Below are positions 46,120 to 59,387 of a stretch of 64,000 nucleotides of DNA, piece by piece. Position numbers and translations under genes: made by a program. A model generated the notes under the pieces. The model ran no database searches. It was given only the letters and a program-made list of their open reading frames with translations, and had not been told where the DNA came from. The stretch lies in NCBI GenBank assembly GCA_031308135.1, contig JAHLJT010009419.1, positions 62,370,634 through 62,434,633 of the forward strand, in the 5' to 3' direction. Numbering within the stretch: position 1 is the stretch's first letter; each line of letters opens with the position of its first letter. This DNA is from Acheta domesticus (lineage: Eukaryota; Arthropoda; Insecta; Orthoptera; Gryllidae).

Positions 46120-47305
46120 TAATGGGCTCTTCAAAATAATAATTGCTGAATGTTAATTATTCTCTGGACATATAAGCAATCACCAAGAAATTTTAAGCCA
46201 CAATATTGCTGATATTATTGTACACCATATTGCCACTTTTTAATCCGCATGTAATCTTCCCCAATTTTTATTTATTTTGTCATCAAAGAAGGCATTTGGA
46301 AAGAGCTGGAGTTGATTGAAAATATCACAGGGAAATAGGGGTTTGAATCATGTTACTGATGCTTACTCTAAGAGATAACGGCTACATTAACGAATCGTTA
46401 TCGGGGGTGCAAAACAGGGGGCCTGCCAATCGAGGGCTGAGATAAAAGAAAGCAATAATCCGACGATATCAAAGCGTTCGCCGACCGAGCGACGAAGGAG
46501 AGATTACGCAGCAATTATACGGAAGCCAACGCTATCCTTCAAAGAGTGTAGAGAAGAGCAGTACATGAAGAGCTGGGTTTTAAAACCAGGGACATCCAAA
46601 ATGAATTTAAAATTTAAGACATCGCTAGGTTGTAATCCTTGAGTAATTTGATCACATAATGTTGCAAAATCTACTGGACAGTTTTACCTGTTAATAATTC
46701 AAAAAATACACCTATAAACCTGCTGACATGAGCCCTTGATTTTCAAAAGTAAAAAAGGATTTTCTTTTGTCAACCGGCCAACCAAGCACATGTAAAATCA
46801 ACCACGTTTACCATTTAAAATAATTCTGTGCCAAACGATTTCGAATACTAAAATGAATCCTGAGTAAATATAAATATAATAAAATTTTGCCACATCGTAG
46901 GTTTTGGATAAAAAACAATAAAACATACAACTGAAGCGCTAAGTTTCAATGCAGGATCAATACATTTTTTTTAGTTTTCACTTTGACCATATACATTTTT
47001 TCTCAATTTTAAAACTAGCCAAATTCAGTTCGTTTTGTTTATAACGCTATTAATATTATTAATATTTTCAAACCCAGCCCAACATAAGCCCAACTTCTTA
47101 GTTTCAGAATATCCAATGTTCAAACATAAGTTTGAATTTTCGATGAAAAAAAGGAAAGAAAATACAAACATGTACTGGCATGTGTACTGTCACTGTACCA
47201 AACTCTACATTACCACCGGATGAAATATATTTCTTTTATTTACATGAGAAACAATTAAATGAATAAGAAAATAGTAGTAGATTTACTGTTAAGAAATAGC
47301 AGCTC
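46120..47305. other. AT-rich spacer
   Basis: No gene seen. 46400-46560 is more balanced in composition. Confidence 0.5.
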
Positions 47306-47446
47306 TGGTGATGGTAATAGGTATGGTGATAGAGGTAATGGTAATTGTGGTGGTCATAACGGTAATAGTAATGGTAAGAATAGTGGTGTTAATGGTGATG
47401 ATGACGATTGCTAATAGTGATGGTAATGGTAGTGGAGAAAGAAGTG
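47306..47446. repeat. Degenerate GGTRAT repeat
   Basis: Irregular triplet/hexamer array of GGTGAT, GGTAAT and AATAGT units. Confidence 0.9.
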
Positions 47447-47509
47447 CTCTTCTATTTTTATTAAGAAAGCGATATCTAGTGATACGCAAAATCGTTTCAG
47501 AATGGACTT

Positions 47510-47770
47510 ACTCCTTCCATGTGCGTCTCCCGAGGCCTTTTCATAAGCCGCGAAGGCAGACGTAATAAAGAAGAACGTGCGCGCTGGCAGATGAACCGGG
47601 GGTGGAACGGGGAGGGGGGAGGGAGAGGTGGAGGGGTTGCAGCGCCGCCTGAATATGGATGGCGCGCTCCGCCGCCAGAGAGGGGCCCGTGATTCGCGCT
47701 TTGCATGACAGAGGGCGCGAGGCGACTGAGACGCTGCGAGTATTCGGTCTCTGCTTGCCTCGCCACACAT
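47510..47770. other. GC-rich, CpG-dense island
   Basis: Island with GGGGAGGG runs and CGCGCTCCGCCGCC. Three overlapping minus-strand frames are compositional. A promoter or enhancer role is possible but not shown. Confidence 0.45.
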
Positions 47771-47771
47771 C

Positions 47772-48310
47772 GGATTAGGTGGCTCAGGGCATCAATTGAT
47801 ATTGCTGAGGTGTGTCTGGCCGGGAGGTCCTTGGGTTCGAGTTTCCGATGGATGGTGGCAAAATTTTCGGCACTAGCGTCATTGGTCGGTGGAATTCAGC
47901 CGGAACCGGCTGTTCTGATCGGTAGTTTACGGTGGTTTCTCCGACCAACACCAGGCGAATGCCATCAAATGGGACACGAACCACGCACAATATTTTCTTC
48001 CTCTTACTTGTTGAATTTTCACCCTTTACTTACACACATCCTTACATGCACTTTACCATCACACAAGTCGGGAAAACAGTCGGAAGCTTAGAGTCTATCC
48101 CGGCTGGGGCAATGCCCCACTGGTGGGAGGTACTTGGTTGGGGAAAACCAGCATGCCGACATTAAGGTCAACGCCGACGTAAAGGTCAACTTACTCCGAC
48201 ACTCGGGGAATGACTACCCACACCTCCCGCAATAAAAGCATTTATAACTTCACCTACGATAATAACGATCTTTGCAGTTGACACGCCAGGAATCACTAAT
48301 TAATAAACCG
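47772..48310 (+). mobile_element. SINE copy 10, full length
   Basis: Head with A-box GTGGCTCAGGGCATCAA and B-box GGGTTCGAGTTTC (47832-47844). It then follows the usual body order through CACCAGGCGAATGCC, CCCGGCTGGGG, GGTACTTGGTTGGGGAAA, GCAGTTGACACGCCAGGAAT and a tail decayed to CTAATTAATAAAC. Confidence 0.88.
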
Positions 48311-48888
48311 AACTCGCAACGCTCCTTGACCGTGGAGATCCCCGCCCGCAATCCACTCACCTCATCTTTTTTTAGAGTCGTCCGACTTTACGCCATAGCA
48401 TCTCATCTCACTTCATTTGAAGTACCCTCCCATTGAATTATTGCACATCTCGTTTCATACCTACTTTACCATTTCTTAGTTTGACCTCACCTCACTTCAA
48501 CTGATGGCACCTCACGTAATGTAATTTCTTCTCGATGCATCTAATATATCACACCCCCCACTTCACACCGCCTCATTTCACTTCTTGCCAAGTTCATTTC
48601 ATGTCACTTCTTCACTTCGCTTCATTTCACTTTCTTACCTTTCTAAACGTCAACATAGTTAATCTGAGATCAAGTAAATGTATAAATAAGTAAATGAATA
48701 AATAAATAAATGTATAAATGAATAAATGTATAACACAACATCTGTAGATAAACTATATCTACAAATAACCAATTCCGGAAATAAATTAGGTGAATGAATG
48801 TTTCAGTGAGGATGGTGAGTGGATGGATGAATGAATGAAATGGTGAAAAGGCCTACACTCACACTTCCACTCTCGTTTCCACTCGCAC
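48311..48888. repeat. CACTTCA-rich degenerate pentamer region and (AAAT)n
   Basis: 48395-48650 has many CTTCA/TCACTT units, reminiscent of the reverse complement of 3127-3200. 48675-48735 has AAATAAATGAAT-type repeats. Confidence 0.6.
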
Positions 48889-49460
48889 CTCTACCTCCAA
48901 TTTCATTTCCGCTTGTCTCCCCTCCCCCTCTGCCTACGCGCGGAGAAGTGCGTTGTTTTCGCGTCCAGCGAGGCGCGCCCCAATCAATAGATATTAATAG
49001 GCGCATACACCCGCCCCGTCCCGCCCCGCCAACCCCGCTTCGTCCTCGCCCTGCCCCCCGCCACGTCCTTGCCCTGCCCCGCCACCCCGCCCTCGCCCTG
49101 CCCCCCCACCACGCCCTCGCCCTGCCTCCCCGCGCCCGCCGCCCCGCCCAGCTCCGCCCTGCCCAGCTCCGCCCCGCCCAGCTCCGCCCCGCCCAGCTCC
49201 GCCCCGCCCAGCTCCGCCCCGCCCAGCTCTGCCCCGCCCAGCTCATCGGTCCACCGGTCAACCCCGCCCGCCCCGCTCCCGCCCATCCCCGCCCCGCTTC
49301 CGCCCATCCCCGCCCCGCTCCACCCGTCCGTGCTCGCCTCTCACAATGGGAGGAAAATACCGACGCGCGTCCATTCATCGCTCGTTAAAACTGCGCTTGC
49401 CTTTGGATTTGCCTGAAGCGCTGCTGCTGCGGTGAGGTCCACTACGGGCGCTCAATGAAG
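48889..49460. repeat. C-rich region with seven 15-bp tandem units
   Basis: 49141-49245 holds seven copies of GCCCCGCCCAGCTCC (six to seven near-identical). It is followed by CCCGCCCATCCCCGCCCCGC units. Because 15 is a multiple of three, frames stay open on both strands; the resulting Ala/Pro and Trp/Ala/Gly proteins are not credible genes. The GGGCGG boxes would bind Sp1/KLF-type factors. Confidence 0.9.
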
Positions 49461-49514
49461 CTCGGTGCCACCGCGGACGTGTGACTTTCATTCAGATGCG
49501 GAACCACAGCTGTT

Positions 49515-49910
49515 CAGTTTGATTGATTCGTGATTCCGGGCGCGCCAACTGCAAACGTTTTTAGTTCCGTACGTGTAGTGCGTGCTTGTATCACGGGAGG
49601 TCGTAGTGATATTTTACCACTGGATGGCGAGATACAGTGTCGACTTACTCGTCGGCTAGCTACCCACTCACCTGGGACAAGCTCTATGCTCCTGAAGGTA
49701 CTCGGGCATGTGTGGTAGTGTGGTCCATGAAAGTACGTGTGTGTGTTGATGAATACACGGCGAGAAAAAGGAACAAGAATGATTAAGCAAAGATCGCACG
49801 CTTTGCATGACATGATTGTTAAAGTATTGTTCCGGAATTTGCGTGTCATTGAGGGAAAACTACATATTAGGACAGCCGGCCGCTAGAAATCGACTGAATT
49901 CGATCTAGTA
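49515..49910 (-). mobile_element. SINE copy 11
   Basis: Minus-strand copy from the tail (TTGATTGATTCGTGATTCC) through GCGCGCCAACTGC, GTACGTGTAGTGCGTGC and CTCACCTGGGAC to CAGCCGGCCGCTAG. The tRNA head is missing. Confidence 0.85.
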
Positions 49911-50501
49911 TTATATAACTAGTTAAAACATCCTCCAACGCTCTAGCTCAGACCTTAGAAACTGCCGGACAGCAACCCTGAAGTGGAAACAGTGGTTGCA
50001 CTGAGACATCTCAGTGGGTAAGCGTGACATACTCAAACGTCGGACCGCATCTAATGACTCGTAGTTAGAAATCATTTTAATTAAAGTTTCAAAGAAAAGA
50101 AAAGAATGTTTGAAATAAATTAGTAAAATGAAGAGCAAGAGAGAAATTGTAAGTCTCGGTATTATTGCTATACAAAGATCTATTATACTGCTTATCCGTA
50201 AGTTCCATACTCAGTTATTACAGTACTCGTGAAGGTCGTGTTAAAATATTTATTTTAGTCTTATATGAGAATATTTTATTTGCTATTCTGGAGCAGTGTG
50301 CGCGCTACTTTTCGAAAAAAAGATTTTGTGTTTGTTCAGCTGCATTTCTATGGCTGAGTGACTCAGGTTATTACATATTTTCATTCGTTGCATCACCTCG
50401 TATCACTCGACTTCCATACTCGCACTTCTGTCCACCGCTGAGCTCCGCGGCGTAATGTTTTCCTTATTGGTTTATTAGTGAATTATTGTTGATTACCCAA
50501 A
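49911..50501. other. Spacer
   Basis: No feature recognised. Confidence 0.5.
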
Positions 50502-50503
50502 TA

Positions 50504-50660
50504 CAATCGACTCCGGTTGTGGTGAAATCGGATATAATGAAATCTCGGTTATAACAAACCTAAGTCGCTGGTCCCGTTTCACTCGCATTACAAATAATTA
50601 TAAGAACATTCGATTATAGTGAACATCAAACCTCGGCTACAGTGAACTTAGGAAACAGGT
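50504..50660 (+). mobile_element. pogo/Tigger-like terminal region
   Basis: After TA (50502-50503) the sequence CAATCGACTCCGGTTGTGG, then AATCTCGGTTATAACAAACC and AACCTCGGCTACAGTGAAC, matches the terminal and subterminal repeats of pogo/Tigger elements (CAGTCGACTCCGGTTATAAC type). I did not find the other end or a transposase. Confidence 0.6.
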
Positions 50661-53130
50661 CTTGGAAACTAATTCTCATCCGGAAAAAATATATTGCCTC
50701 CGTACCACAAATTCCAACATTTGGCAGCTTGGAAAAAATATCGTCGTTCAAAGATAATATTCCAAGACGTCTCTCCAGAGTTGGACATAGCGGACCGGGA
50801 ATGTTTCATTCAGCGATCAGTTCATTAGCCGTATGCGCCCTGCCGCTACAGAAAGGATCAGATTAAACGAGAAAAATTGTTATTTAACGAGAAAAAGGAC
50901 CTTCAGACACTCGAATGGTGTTCCAACAGGGAAAGAGGCATTGAAGGGTGTCAAGACTGCATAACGATTCTTAGAGACAGTGGCCAATACAGAATCAAGT
51001 AAGGTGAAAGTACGAACTCGAAAAGGATCTAGAGAAATTACTAATGAAAAATGTAGGAAGCAAACAACTGAAAATTTGTAGCATAAAGCTTGAACCATAA
51101 AGCTTGTAGCATAAACAAACCGCGTGAGTGCTCTGTCACTTGTTTAGCTGTGATCGGATTCAGTTGTGTTGTTTGGCTTTGTTTTTAATATACACAAACC
51201 TTGTCTGAATAACTAGTTTTCATCCACAATTTACAGTAGTTAGTTTCCTCCTAATAATAGAAAGGCAATAAAATAATTGCCTATAAATAGCATTTCTTTC
51301 TGTGTCCGAGGGAGGGAAACAAGCAAGGATTGGGTTTTAAAATGTGCATGACATTACTTATTAAAATGATTACTGCATGAATATTACTTACCTACAAATT
51401 CCAGAATTAAGAAAGTTCAATTCATATCTCTTTCCTAATGTCATAATATAAATATTAAAATGTGTGGATTGAGAAAGAGATATGGAAACACATTAAGGAA
51501 TGAACTACAACACAACCACAAGGAGCCCAAAATGTAGTTTCAACATTTTCTTATATATTTAAAACAAACAAAAATTTACAGTATACAATTTATTTTTCTT
51601 GTAACATTAATCAAAATGTGGCACTTTTCTCTTCAATTCAATGCATTGTCACAATGTCACACACTGATCACATTCTGAAAATTTTCAAGACAAAATTTGT
51701 TCTTGCATTCGTTTTCAATTAAAGGCCGTCATTAATTACACGTTGCAGATTTTGATACTTAAAACACTCTCTCTTGATGTTGCTACTGACGATAACTTAT
51801 TTAGAACAATTCTAAAATATTGATGGCATTGTACCATATTATAATTTCGATTTTCCTAGTGATTTTCATTGTTTCTTTGCGTTCTCGTCATGGTACTCAG
51901 GAATTCGTTGGATATCTTCTGGAAGAAAATGTGCTTCACAATCCTAGAAAAATTTAATGTACGTTACAAATAATGAAAATTGTTAAAGCATTTTTGTTAA
52001 AAATTCGTAATTTAATTATTAATCCTAACAGTATTTAATAGCATGATTTAATAAACCTTGTTCATTCCTATTCTCCTTGCATTTATCACATTTTCAGCGT
52101 ATGTTGAAACCATGATAGTAATCAAACATAACCTCATAACCTTCAATCACTCTGAGATATAATCTTACGATGTATTTATTTAATGTAAAAAATGACCGTT
52201 TAATCTGATCGTCACTGGGGGAAAGAAAGCTACATTTATTTTCTAGACGCAGAACAAGGGATCGTATCAGCATTTACTCAGTAAGTCATGAGAAACTGGA
52301 CGAAAATTATTTGATTGATAAGAAAGCTCTCAAATCAATTAGAAACGTTTCCCTACATTGGAATGATGATTTCGTAGAAACTTTCGTCTTCTTTTGGCGC
52401 ATATCCATTTCTTTCACAGCCAGAAACGAAAACACTGATACTTGGTTTCCCGTTTCGAGTCATAATTTCCCCGTCATTTGGATACCTCCATTAAAAATCC
52501 ATATTCTGGATTTTATGTACAGTAATAATTTAAATATGAAGTTGTCGATAATTGCGGCGCAGAATGAATCTCTAACACAATCATAGCATAACTTAAAGCA
52601 ACATGGCTGTCATACATGGTCGTAGTCGACCTGCATACTCCTACGTCACAAGCAGCTAATGACGTATTGACGTGACGTTATTGGGGCACAGCAATATGGC
52701 GGACTGGCTTCACTTTCTGAAGATCTATCACTTACAGAGACAGGTAAAGGCTTCTCCACGTTTTCTTAGCTCCATGCCTACAACTGTATATAAACAACGA
52801 ATGAATAAAACTAAATAGACGACGTAAACGTTAATTTAGCTGACTAATGGAACAATATAAAATGTTTAACGTGAATAAATTGAATGTTGTACAGGAAAAC
52901 ATTTGGTCTTAGAATTACAAATATACAAAATGTACACATCAGTTGTCTTTACCCGTTCTGAAACGTGCACTTCAGTAAGTCTGTGTCACAATTCACTAGT
53001 TGTTTTTACTTTGTAATACTTACCTGTACATGTATTCTCTCATACCTGTCTTTACTTTTCGTGGGAAGTAATGTTTTCATGACTTTATCAGTTTCTTCTA
53101 ATATTTTATCCGCAATATATTGCAACCGCA
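50661..53130. other. Long AT-rich spacer
   Basis: No gene or RNA feature recognised. 52590-52740 has short GACGTATTGACGTGACGTTA repeats of the TGACGT type. Confidence 0.5.
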
Positions 53131-54560
53131 GCTAGCCGGCCGGTAGTGCATGATCGCGGATCCTCGCGTAGTGAGTGGAAGTGAGGTGCAAGAGCAACAA
53201 ACTAATTTGAAAATGATAAGCCGTAATTGGGCAGTGAAACAAAATTATACATTTATTCCCGACCTACGGCCGGGGAAGTTACATAAAAAATCCCATGAGG
53301 TGGGATTACACCCTACCTATTGAGCTCGGTAAGTAAAATAGGAGAAAAGAAAATTAATTAAAGACACTTCTGTTACAATAATAAAAATTATTTGCCATAG
53401 CGCGGCACCGCTTGACTCTAACAAACAAACAAAAAACAGAGAAAGATAAAACACTTTAGAATTTCGGTGATATTTTCCGTCTCATCTCGAGGCGGGACGC
53501 CCCAAAGCGCGGGCGTGCGTTAAGAGTCTTATCTGTTGCGCAGGCGTGGGCTGGGGTGTCCCCGTTGCGGTCGATGGCCTCGGCGTCTTTAAGGAGCGTT
53601 GTCCGGTGATGAGCTGCAATGTTGAAACGGGGGGGGCGGACGCCTTCTCGCGGCCGCTGTGTGCCACAAGGTCGCGAAGGTTTCCTTTTCGCCTCGCCAC
53701 CAAGGCGCTGGACGAGTCCGGGTTCGCTCCTCACCACGACTCGGACGCGCGATACGGGAGCATTTAATTGCGGGCGCGGACCGGAGGCCAGATCATGGTA
53801 TTTGCGGCTCGTTCGCTCGAATTATGCAACGAGATATTACTACTTCGAATACCCGAACAAAAAAACTGGTTCACGGCTTCCACGACCAGGCATGAAGCGC
53901 TCTCTCGTAACTCACTTTTAAGTGTCTGTTTCGCGGCCGCTGCCCTCGCGTTGACCAGCTCGCGACTACTTCACCAGTGTTTTTTTCGCGGCCGATGCTC
54001 TCGTGTGTTCTCCCTCGCGACTACTTCCCTAGTGTTTTCTTTTTTTCTCAAGATTTTGGGAATCCGTCCCTCTCCGGACCTTCCCCCTCCTCGTTTTGGG
54101 CTCGTTGACCTACTTTGGGAAAACTGTCATTGGTCGGACCTTACTGCGTCGCAGAAATAATTTTGACGAATCGCGGTTCGTGGATTCGTGGAAAATTTTC
54201 TAAAGTATCTCTCTCTACCGAAACGCTATCTCTGTTTACCGAAACGCAGCTGCATTCGTCGAGGGGTGGCATCTCCTGGTAGCAATTACTGCATGGCAAA
54301 GGGTTGAAACTTTCTTGAATTAGCGCGACAGGCGTGGAGGCGAGGAACGCGCCTAGAGGAGGGCGGTGGCGGGACACAAAGGAGCATTCAGCGAAGTGGG
54401 TCCGTCAAGTGGCCTTTGACGACGAGAGGTCGTAAATTCTCTCGCGGCCGCTGTGCCGTTGGAGGGATGGGACCATGACAGCAAAGAGGCGGGCGGAGTG
54501 GGGCGCGGCTGGGCCGAGGCGGGTGGGGTGGACGCACGTGCGCGTGCCAGAGAGTACAAA
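53131..54560. other. Large GC-rich region, possibly LTR-derived
   Basis: About 1.4 kb of GC-rich sequence. A ~65-base imperfect repeat (TTCGCGGCCG...CTCGCGACTACTTC...AGTGTTTT) recurs at 53905-54040. The character, with CpG-rich blocks and a T-rich pause, resembles the GC-rich part of the solo LTR at 26046-27469, but I found no homology, TG...CA ends or target duplication. Open frames up to 130 codons show no domain. Confidence 0.3.
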
Positions 54561-55359
54561 AAACTTTTGTTATAAATTTCTTAAGGCACTGCTATATGCC
54601 GCCACAATATTCAGTACCTCCCATTTGCATATATTTCTTGCAAACAATCATTGCAAGGCCTACTAAAATATATTTTTCAGAAGCAATACGTCATCAAACG
54701 TATGCCTCGAATCGTAAAGATGTGCTTGAATTTGTCAAAATTTAAATCATTCTTAAATGGAAACGAAACAATATTGAACGTAACATGTGTATAAAGGGGT
54801 ATAATTCCACTCGTGTATATAAGAAAACTCACTCCTATCGTCGCTCGTTTTCTTGAACATACCACTCATGCAATTATACCCCTCTTTTTACAGTCGTTTC
54901 GTTAATTAGTTGTTGTATCTCTGTATTAATAAAATTAATTAATCATTTTGGAGAAATTCTATTTCATTTTGACATCGTCGTCTATAGTGAGCCTCTGATA
55001 CATAGCGAACCAAAAATATTAGTAACATGAAGTTTACTAGAGCAGGAGTCGACTATATTTGGATAGTTCTGTTCTACTATTAGTGTACGGATCTGAAATC
55101 TAGTCCCAGACAGAGAAACAAAGAAAGGATATTGCCGTCTGTCGAAGGAGGATAGAAAGAAAACCCCTATGTGTACAGATCCGACAAAAGACAAGAAACG
55201 ATAAATTATCTTATCTTATAAAAAGATAGTATCGAAACCTTTGATATTATCTTTTCAGAAGTTGCTTTAAATTATATTTGTTTTCGACTAACTACTGATC
55301 ACTTATAGACTAACCTACATTTACTTTTGTAGATTGTAATATATAATTGGACTAAATTG
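54561..55359. other. AT-rich spacer
   Basis: No feature recognised. Confidence 0.5.
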
Positions 55360-55438
55360 TAAATATCCGACATGTGGTTAGGCGGAAGAGGGGTTCTGAT
55401 GGCCCGAGCCTCGCCATATCAATAGAGGCATTTTATTA

Positions 55439-55494
<56 letters not shown>
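55360..55494 (+). mobile_element. LINE 3' end with (ATT)n tail, second copy
   Basis: TGTGGTTAGGCGGAAGAG, GGCCCGAGCCTCGCC and a GAGGCATTTTATTA run into (ATT)n to 55494. Same 3' family as 39597-39715, with independent flanks, so it is a separate insertion. Confidence 0.75.
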
Positions 55495-58220
55495 TGCGAC
55501 TGATAAAACAGTAATAATCGGGAAATAATACTGAATACATACAAATGAACTAAGTTCAATTTAAAGAGACTAAAAAAATAATAATGTAGGCTTGTATCGT
55601 TTTAATGATTTTAATAATTATTGATTAATAATTAGTTATTGTTAAAAATATTGGTGTGTTATCGTATAGTAAACGCAAGTTCTAAAAGTTTGATTAACAT
55701 TAACAGATTCTACCAACTCAACCTCAGAAGTTACTGCTCTGATGATTGCTCAGAAGGTATCCCTGACATTCAGGAGGCTCTTGTGTAAAAAGGAATATAC
55801 TAGCTTAATAATTAACCCAATATTTGAATAAAAGCCGTTGTCATTGCCAACATTCTTTTTATTTCTACGCAGACAAAATTCTTGTTTCCACAGAACACAT
55901 ACGATTATGAAATGTGTTAGAAATGATAACGCCTCTTAGTCAAATCTATGTCACCCTTGTCTGCAGTTTGAGTTGAGCCGTGTTGTAAATAGTGTGATGA
56001 ATACCAATTAGATAAATAAGAGGTTGTGATAAAACATCGTACAAAATGCATTCCACAATAATGAGTTAAAAATTCTGATTTCAGAATAATTCCTGATTTG
56101 CAATGCTGACCCACGGGGAATGCGAAAGAAATTGATTGTATGTGATATACTGCTAGAAGAGGTAAGTACGTTACTTATAATTTTGTATACGTAACTTTTA
56201 TAAATACTTTCGCTTGCGAGCATTTGGAGAACATTTTGCAACTACATTTGTAACTACACGTCCTCCAGAATCTGTCAGCAAGAGCATTTCCCTCTTCCGA
56301 GATCTACAACCGTGAGGATTTCCCGGCGATGTTATGTTGTAAATAAACGAAAGTAAAATACAAACATTGAAAAGAGTGCGGAGAGAAAATATACTTTAAT
56401 GTGCTGAAGAACGAAATCTGTAACTCTCCTGGTTAGTGAACTACGGTTATCACGTAGGTGTTGAATCTCCCGTTTATATTAAATTAATGCTAATGTAGAA
56501 TCTCCTCTTGAGTTTCTTCTTAAAGTTTTATTAATGATTCGCTACAACGCAATATTTATCTCATTTGTGAACGCTGAAATGTGAGTTTTTGGTAACTTTA
56601 GAAAAACAATGTCTGATTCATAAACATGTTAAAAAAATACCTCAATCAGAAGGATTTCATGAATACGCACAAGTCTTTCAGTAAACAATAAAACTTGGTT
56701 TCACCAGCTTACTTGATTACAAAGCAATATACAGCATGGGTTCGTTGTAGGCTTTGTGCCACGTTTAATTCAACCCTGTTTGAGAAATTCATTTGAAATT
56801 GTGTGACATTTCTATTTATTATTTGCTGAATCATTTATGTATGAATAATGTTGATTGTGGAATTGAAACGTGCCATTTGTGAATTTGTGTGAAAATTGAG
56901 TACATTCTTGGCACTTGAATGTATTGTAATCCCATTTGTGGTTCAAAGAAAGCAATTGCACATTGCAATTAGGTGTTGATTTGCACAATGCGAGTAAATT
57001 GGAAGTTAAATTTTTTTCAAGAAAAGAATCATTCTCATTACTGTGTTCCCACATGTTTAGTTTTTAATTTAGCATCAATTGACGTTGTGCTCATAAACCT
57101 CGGAAAACGTGAGTTGCAATTGATAATACAGAAACTTTAAGGAGAATAAATTAAATGAACTGTTTTGCAGCTTTATTCCTCAGTATAGTGCTATAGTATC
57201 GACTCTCTGTTGTTTAGTTCTTTTTTGTATTTGACAGAGAAATAAACTGATGAAAGATGAAACGATTTATTTGTAGCAGTAGTTCTTTAATATTCATTGC
57301 TATATTTTCATGCTTTTGACATTTCCCTTTAAATTAGTTAAATTATTCGTTGTTTTTTTTGAAAACTGGAAAGTAAGTAACAACTAATATTGTGATAATA
57401 TTTCTCCAGTAAAAGCACTCGCAATTCATTATCTTCTCAATGTTCAACATTAGGACATCTTGTTATGGTGCAGCATGAAGGAGATGTATTTCTGGACAAG
57501 TCACTACTTTTGAAATGGATTTGGCATTGGTAAATGTCATGCAAAACTCAAAGGGGTTTTGAAATGGCCGCAGAAGATGGATGAATTTTTTTACAAATAT
57601 GAAGATCCGTGTATAATCTAGAACATTCAAAATCCTAAGTTAAAATCAAAAAGAAGACTCTTCGTTTTTCATGAGCTAAAGGCATCTGACGAGCATGATA
57701 CGCTTTTTGTTATCAATAGCAATGACAAAATGTTAACTTATTTAACTTAAAAATATTCATTAAATAAAGTTTTAACTTCGTGATGCTGTTTGACTTATTT
57801 CGTGCTATAATACAGTCATGAAGAAGGGGTGAAACTGTTCCAGGCATCGTGTAGTATTGAACGACGCGCAATTAATGTACTAATTTAAAATCCTAAGAAG
57901 TTACTTTATGCAACATTTTAGTAAAACTTTTTGTTCAAAGACATTTATTTCAATAATTCTCATCACATAAAATAAACAAAACATGTTTTTAAATTTAGTA
58001 CACAGATTTAACTTTGTAAATTACGAGAAAAATAAACAAGTTATTTACTCAAATCTTCTAAAGTGACACAAAGCTACCCCGGTTTTATGGTACAGTTATT
58101 CTTATTTTATACTTATTATCTACTTATTCTATAAAAGTGTTCAGGGTGGCGCGTAAAACAAAGCCCGTAGCAAAACTGACGTTTATTGGTTTAATAGTAC
58201 ATTATGAAACGATGGTGTAT
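55495..58220. other. Long AT-rich spacer
   Basis: No gene or element recognised. The minus-strand frame at 56812-57054 is Asn-rich without a domain. Confidence 0.5.
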
Positions 58221-58315
58221 TGATGGGTATTAATACACTCGTGTGAAGTTTACGATACTCGATCGTTCCTCGCTCGTATCGTAATATCACTCTTGTATTA
58301 ATGCCCATTACATCG
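58221..58315. repeat. Foldback (hairpin) element
   Basis: Left arm ATGGGTATTAATACACTCGT...ACGATAC and right arm GTATCGTAATATCACTC...TTAATGCCCAT pair over about 38 bases around GATCGTTCCTCGCTC. It is similar in style to the hairpin at 18451-18550, with a CTCG-rich centre. Confidence 0.8.
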
Positions 58316-59387
58316 ACTTCCATACGATACTTTTTCTATGCCTTATGGTAACTTCTTTCCCATATTTTTAATCAATTTTACATTATGAATTATAAATATT
58401 AATTACATTTAAAAATATTAACAGAATGAACGCTTATCTTTGGTATATTTGTTCATTACTCTGTTCAAGACCAACGAAGATATCGTTTGCTATATTTTGA
58501 GTCGCACCGGTCTTCCTGCTATACGTAACATATATGCATAGGCCTTGGTAAATACAACACATTCAGTTATATTTTCAGAAACATGTTCAACACTATGGTT
58601 ACAGTAAAAGTGATTCTATTTTTCCAGAATTTGCAAAACTCTCATATTCACAGACTTGAAGAAATTCTGAAAGATGTCAAACATTTTTGAGTTTTCCGAG
58701 TTTACATATCGGACTTGTGATTTACTTTCATATTTTAATTTTTCTATACCTCTTCCTTTTGTACGCTAAACTATTATTTATTTATTCTTTCAACTACAAG
58801 AACTCGGTACAATACTTTATTATTTAATGGATTCTGTCTCGATTTTGTAATCAGTTATATTGCATGTTATCAAGTGTGACAAAACTCTAACACTAAGACT
58901 TAAACTAATAGCTATAATGTTCACAAAAAAATCAATACACAAAAATACATCATAGAATTTAAACAAAAATAGAAAAATATACTTAATGCAATTTCTTCAA
59001 ATATGTTTTCAATATACTCTGTTAGAGTTTACAGTACTTTGCCTCTAATCAGAAATCAACTAAATTATATGTATTGTCGCAACCACTGCAAAATAGGAGT
59101 ATCTTATATATGCGTCAAAGGACAGTAGTTTAAGTGGAAACAATTTTTTAATTCAATCTGCCAATGCAAAAGATCTAAGTTTGAAAGCGCCTCATAGGTA
59201 GTGGTAACATTTTAATTAATCGGTTTTGTATTAAATACACTGTACCCAAGAGGAGATTAGAGGCTATCCCTATCAAGAAAAGTTTGTCTTAGATTTTTGT
59301 ACAGGGTGAATTGAGTTACAATCTCATAAAGAGTATTGTATTTGGCTTAATTACAAATCGTACGAATCATACAAATCATCTGTTTCA
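58316..59387 (-). other. Presumed 3' flank/UTR of the ankyrin gene
   Basis: AT-rich. On the minus strand AATAAATAAATAATAG occurs at about 58788-58773, a possible polyadenylation signal some 600 bases after the stop. The true 3' end cannot be fixed from sequence alone. Confidence 0.4.

Noticed and set aside
48803..49388. Frames of 191 (minus) and 185 (plus) codons
   Set aside because: Products of 15-bp and related C-rich repeats; both strands open, no homology, repetitive Trp-Ala-Gly or Ala-Gln-Leu-Arg-Pro strings.
53131..54560. Second solo LTR
   Set aside because: Similar composition to the LTR at 26046, but no TG...CA boundaries or target duplication could be found; left as an unassigned GC-rich region.
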